From: RYN-433 sp036558265
GTDB lineage: Bacteria; Planctomycetota; Phycisphaerae; Tepidisphaerales; Tepidisphaeraceae
Length of the DNA stretch: 16,712 nucleotides
Assembly (NCBI GenBank): GCA_036558265.1
Contig: DATBFY010000723.1
Coordinates: 1 to 16,712, forward strand
Reading direction: 5' to 3'
The translations under genes and the position numbers were made by a program. The notes below the pieces were generated by a model. It worked only from the letters and a program-made list of their open reading frames with translations. It was not told the origin of the DNA and made no database searches. The first letter of the stretch is position 1, and each line of letters opens with the position of its first letter. Shown in pieces: positions 14,192 through 16,712 of the stretch.

Positions 14192-16712
14192 CTACCGCCG
14201 CACCACCCGCGCAACCGGTGCCTTCGCCTTTTTCGGCGGCGCCGGCTTGCTCACCGGCGTGGTCGAAAAGATCGCCTTCACCGCCGGCGTCTTCTTCTCC
14301 ACCCCGTTCAACCCCATCGCCGACGCCAGCGACGCCGCCGACACCGGCGGCGCGCCTGCCGCCGGCACTCCCCCGTTGTACCGCTGCGCCAGGATCACCA
14401 GGTCATTGAAATCGACGTTCCCGTCGTAATTGAAATCCCCCTGCACGAATGTCTTGCCACCGGTCGTGTTGTAATTCTGCGCCAGCACGACCAGGTCGTT
14501 GAAATCCACCGTGCCGTCGCGATTCACATCCCCCGCGAGCAGGAAGAAGTCGAACGACACGTCCGACCCCATCGCGTTCCCCGCGCCGTCGCTGATGCCC
14601 GCGCCGCTCAGCGTCGCCCGATATTGCCCGTCCGCCAGCAGGCTCGCGAACGTGAACGTCGCCGTATTGGTCTGCGGGTCGTACGCCAGCGTGTAGCTCT
14701 GCGGGTCCAGCGTCGCCCCGGTCGTCAGGTTCTTTACCATCAGGTCGTCCGCGCCCAGGCTCGCGTCCACCGACTCGCTGAACCTGAACGTCAACCGGTG
14801 CGGCGACGCCTCCCAGCCGAAACCGCTCGCCAGCACCTGCGGCGGCGTGTCGTCGCTCACCACGACCTGGAACGTCGCCGTCCCGAACGCCCCCACGCTG
14901 TCGGTCACCCGCACCACCACCGTGTACGTCCCCGCGCGGGCATACGCGTGATTGAGCGTGAACGTCTTGTCCGCGTTGAGCGACAGCGGCTGCGCGCCCG
15001 GCGCGTCACCCCAGTTCACGCTTGCCGTCCACGTTTCACCCGGGCTGGCGTCGCTGAACGACCCGCTCCGCAGCAGCGGCTGGCTCGTCGTCGCCGTCGC
15101 GTTGGGTCCGGCGCTGACCAGCGGCTGCACCGCCGTGTTCAGCAGGCCCGGCGTACCGCCGCTGCCGTAGGTCTGCCAGTTCGCCACATCGTTCCCGTAA
15201 CCGTCCGCCACCTTTCGGCCCAGCGACGGCCCGGTCCCGTTCGCCAGTGCCGGCCACGGCGTGCCGCCCTCGTAACTGACCTTGTCCACGCGGACGTACG
15301 GCACGTTCTGCTGCGCGTCCGGCGCCGCAGGGCGCGACAGCTCCACCGTCTCCCCCGCGTTGTCCAGGTTCCCCAGGAACGGCCCCCACACCGGCACGTC
15401 GTCCGGCACGTTGTAAAGATTTCGAAACGTCACCGGATCCACGGATGCGACGATGCCGTAACCATTCGCCGGCAACGCCGCCCCCTGCGGGAAGTCGAAC
15501 ACGATCCCGTCCGTGAATCGCCACACGTTCGCCGGATGCGCCGGGTCGAAGAGCGGCACGGCGGCGTTGGTGAGGTTGTACAGCTCCACGAACTCGACCC
15601 CGAACCCCACCGGGTTGTAGTTGATCTCGTTGATCACCACCGGGCCGACGCGCGGCGCCGAATTGCCCGCCCCCGGCGTCGCTGCCGCCATCTCCACGAA
15701 ATCCGACCGCCCGGTGCTCTTGACGTACCGCCCGAACGTCACGCCCGCGTCGCTGGCGCCGAAATCCACCGAGTCGCGATACCCCGACACCCCGCCCGAC
15801 CCATCATTCCCGCTCAGGAACACGCCGCCCCCGCCGTCCGCCAGCGAAAACGCCGTTTTCGTCCCCGAGTCTGCCGCGTTTCCAAAGTTCGCGTTCTGCT
15901 TCAGCACCAGGTAACCGTCCGCGGGAATGACCGTCCCCGCGGCAATCTGGTACTTCGTGAGATCCGACGCCGAATCGCTCAGGAACCACCCGCCGACGTC
16001 CACCGGCGCACCGGTCGTGTTGTGCAGCTCGACCCAGTCGCCATCCGCATCGCCCGCCGGCGAATTCGCCCGCACCTCGTTGATCACCACCGCGTTGTTG
16101 TTCACGCCCGGATCCGCAACGCCCGGCGCGCCGCTCGCCAGCGTGCTGGGACGCCAGCCTTCCTTGGTGGACATCACCGCGTCCGACGCCGACGGATCGA
16201 CCGCCACCAGCGAGTATCCGCCGCCGTCCGTCTGCTTGTACCAGTCGTCATCATACGTGAACGACTCGACCACCTGCCCCAGCGACGTCTCGAGTTGCAG
16301 CGTATCGCCCGCGTTCCCCAGCTCGTCCGTGTACACGCCCGCCACCGCCACGCCCGCCCCGTAGCGCGACTGGAACGCCGTCAGGTTCCGCACGATCACC
16401 GTGCGCTGCCCGGCGCCAAGCGTCGATCCCGCCGGGAACGTGAAGTTGATCCCCCGCGTGAAGCGCATGCCCGACAGGTCCAGCGGCGTCGAGCTGCTGT
16501 TGGTCACCTCGACGTACTCGAAATCATCCTTCGCGTACACGCTCCCCACCGCCGCCTGCGGCGGGTTGTACATCACCTCGCTCACGCGCAGCTTCGGCGG
16601 CGTCGCGGGATAAAACGTCGTATCATCGAGCGCGCTCCAGTTCGTCCCGCTCAGGAACCGCGCCTTCACCCGCGCGCCATTGGCCAGCCCAATCGGCCCG
16701 TTGTAAATCAGC
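14192..16712 (-). CDS. Surface protein with lamin-tail, PKD and dockerin-type repeats; N-terminal part beyond the window
   Basis: At least 839 aa of the C-terminal part of a large exported protein; the frame is open through the right edge, so the true start is outside. From the N-terminal side: a fragment (IYNGPIGLANGARVKARFL...TNWSALDDTTF) typical of the Fn3-associated repeat that follows CotH-kinase or chitobiase domains; three lamin-tail domains opening VSEVMYNPP (near 16580), VVINEVRAN (near 16090) and VVINEINYN (near 15630); a PKD-like domain (about 15120-14860); a Big-like beta domain; two dockerin-type calcium loops (14533-14468 and 14440-14375); and a Pro/Ala/Lys linker ending ARVVRR. 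No membrane anchor or PEP-CTERM is seen. Proteins of this architecture are common in planctomycetes and are probably surface or matrix proteins. A GTG at 16669 opens the frame in the middle of the repeat and is not the true start. Confidence 0.88.
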   Translation of the reverse strand, partial: LIYNGPIGLANGARVKARFLSGTNWSALDDTTFYPATPPKLRVSEVMYNPPQAAVGSVYAKDDFEYVEVTNSSSTPLDLSGMRFTRGINFTFPAGSTLGAGQRTVIVRNLTAFQSRYGAGVAVAGVYTDELGNAGDTLQLETSLGQVVESFTYDDDWYKQTDGGGYSLVAVDPSASDAVMSTKEGWRPSTLASGAPGVADPGVNNNAVVINEVRANSPAGDADGDWVELHNTTGAPVDVGGWFLSDSASDLTKYQIAAGTVIPADGYLVLKQNANFGNAADSGTKTAFSLADGGGGVFLSGNDGSGGVSGYRDSVDFGASDAGVTFGRYVKSTGRSDFVEMAAATPGAGNSAPRVGPVVINEINYNPVGFGVEFVELYNLTNAAVPLFDPAHPANVWRFTDGIVFDFPQGAALPANGYGIVASVDPVTFRNLYNVPDDVPVWGPFLGNLDNAGETVELSRPAAPDAQQNVPYVRVDKVSYEGGTPWPALANGTGPSLGRKVADGYGNDVANWQTYGSGGTPGLLNTAVQPLVSAGPNATATTSQPLLRSGSFSDASPGETWTASVNWGDAPGAQPLSLNADKTFTLNHAYARAGTYTVVVRVTDSVGAFGTATFQVVVSDDTPPQVLASGFGWEASPHRLTFRFSESVDASLGADDLMVKNLTTGATLDPQSYTLAYDPQTNTATFTFASLLADGQYRATLSGAGISDGAGNAMGSDVSFDFFLLAGDVNRDGTVDFNDLVVLAQNYNTTGGKTFVQGDFNYDGNVDFNDLVILAQRYNGGVPAAGAPPVSAASLASAMGLNGVEKKTPAVKAIFSTTPVSKPAPPKKAKAPVARVVRR
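14375..14533 (-). repeat. Tandem dockerin-type calcium-binding loops
   Basis: Two 22-residue repeats: GDVNRDGTVDFNDLVVLAQ (14533-14468) and GDFNYDGNVDFNDLVILAQ (14440-14375), with 9 residues between. Each is a 12-residue EF-hand-like loop with Asp/Asn at positions 1, 3, 5, 9 and 12. The two copies are clearly homologous at DNA level too. Confidence 0.88.

Noticed and set aside
1..16712. CRISPR array, tRNA or rRNA genes, integrase or transposase
   Set aside because: No regularly spaced repeats, no cloverleaf-like sequence and no mobile-element protein were found on either strand.

Overview
The window is GC-rich bacterial DNA, and its gene content points to a planctomycete or another PVC-group bacterium. 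It has a type-II-prepilin-like protein with the H-X9-DG signature, a lamin-tail/PKD/dockerin surface protein, a lipid-anchored Cu/Zn superoxide dismutase, secreted carbohydrate-active enzymes, and long gene-poor spacers carrying degenerate inverted repeats. This placement is inference from gene content; no rRNA or other phylogenetic marker is present.

Layout. 181-4201 (+): ArsM-type arsenite methyltransferase; a spacer holding a 149-bp imperfect palindrome; a SodC lipoprotein followed 4 bp later by a secreted GH16-like glucanase; then TrmB tRNA m7G methyltransferase. 4240-4353 (-): a 37-aa secreted or membrane peptide. 4477-5969 (+): PurQ and a small outer-membrane beta-barrel protein, closed by a perfect hairpin terminator shared with the convergent genes. 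6065-9734 (-): an acyl-carrier-like protein, a membrane-anchored zinc ribbon, a DUF1559-type prepilin and a secreted TIM-barrel-like protein. 9810-10608 (+): a small protein of unknown function, a frameshifted pseudogene and a REP-like palindrome. 10645-12198 (-): a B12-binding radical SAM protein. 12807-14123 (+): a polytopic membrane protein behind a 608-bp spacer with strong dyads. 14192-16712 (-): the C-terminal part of a large surface protein that runs off the right edge.

The most unusual item is the 181-aa acyl-carrier-like protein at 6065-6610. Its N-terminus matches the second half of an ACP (helix II onward) and its C-terminus matches the first half (helix I up to the DLxxD just before the phosphopantetheine serine), with about 110 other residues between. 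It therefore looks like a circularly permuted ACP cut at the prosthetic-group site, with Gly where Ser should be. Its promoter carries a near-perfect operator over the -10 box, suggesting dedicated repression.

There is no sign of one pathway uniting the window. It is a mosaic of housekeeping genes (trmB, purQ), stress and metalloid genes (arsM, sodC), secreted carbohydrate-active or surface proteins, and lineage-specific small proteins.
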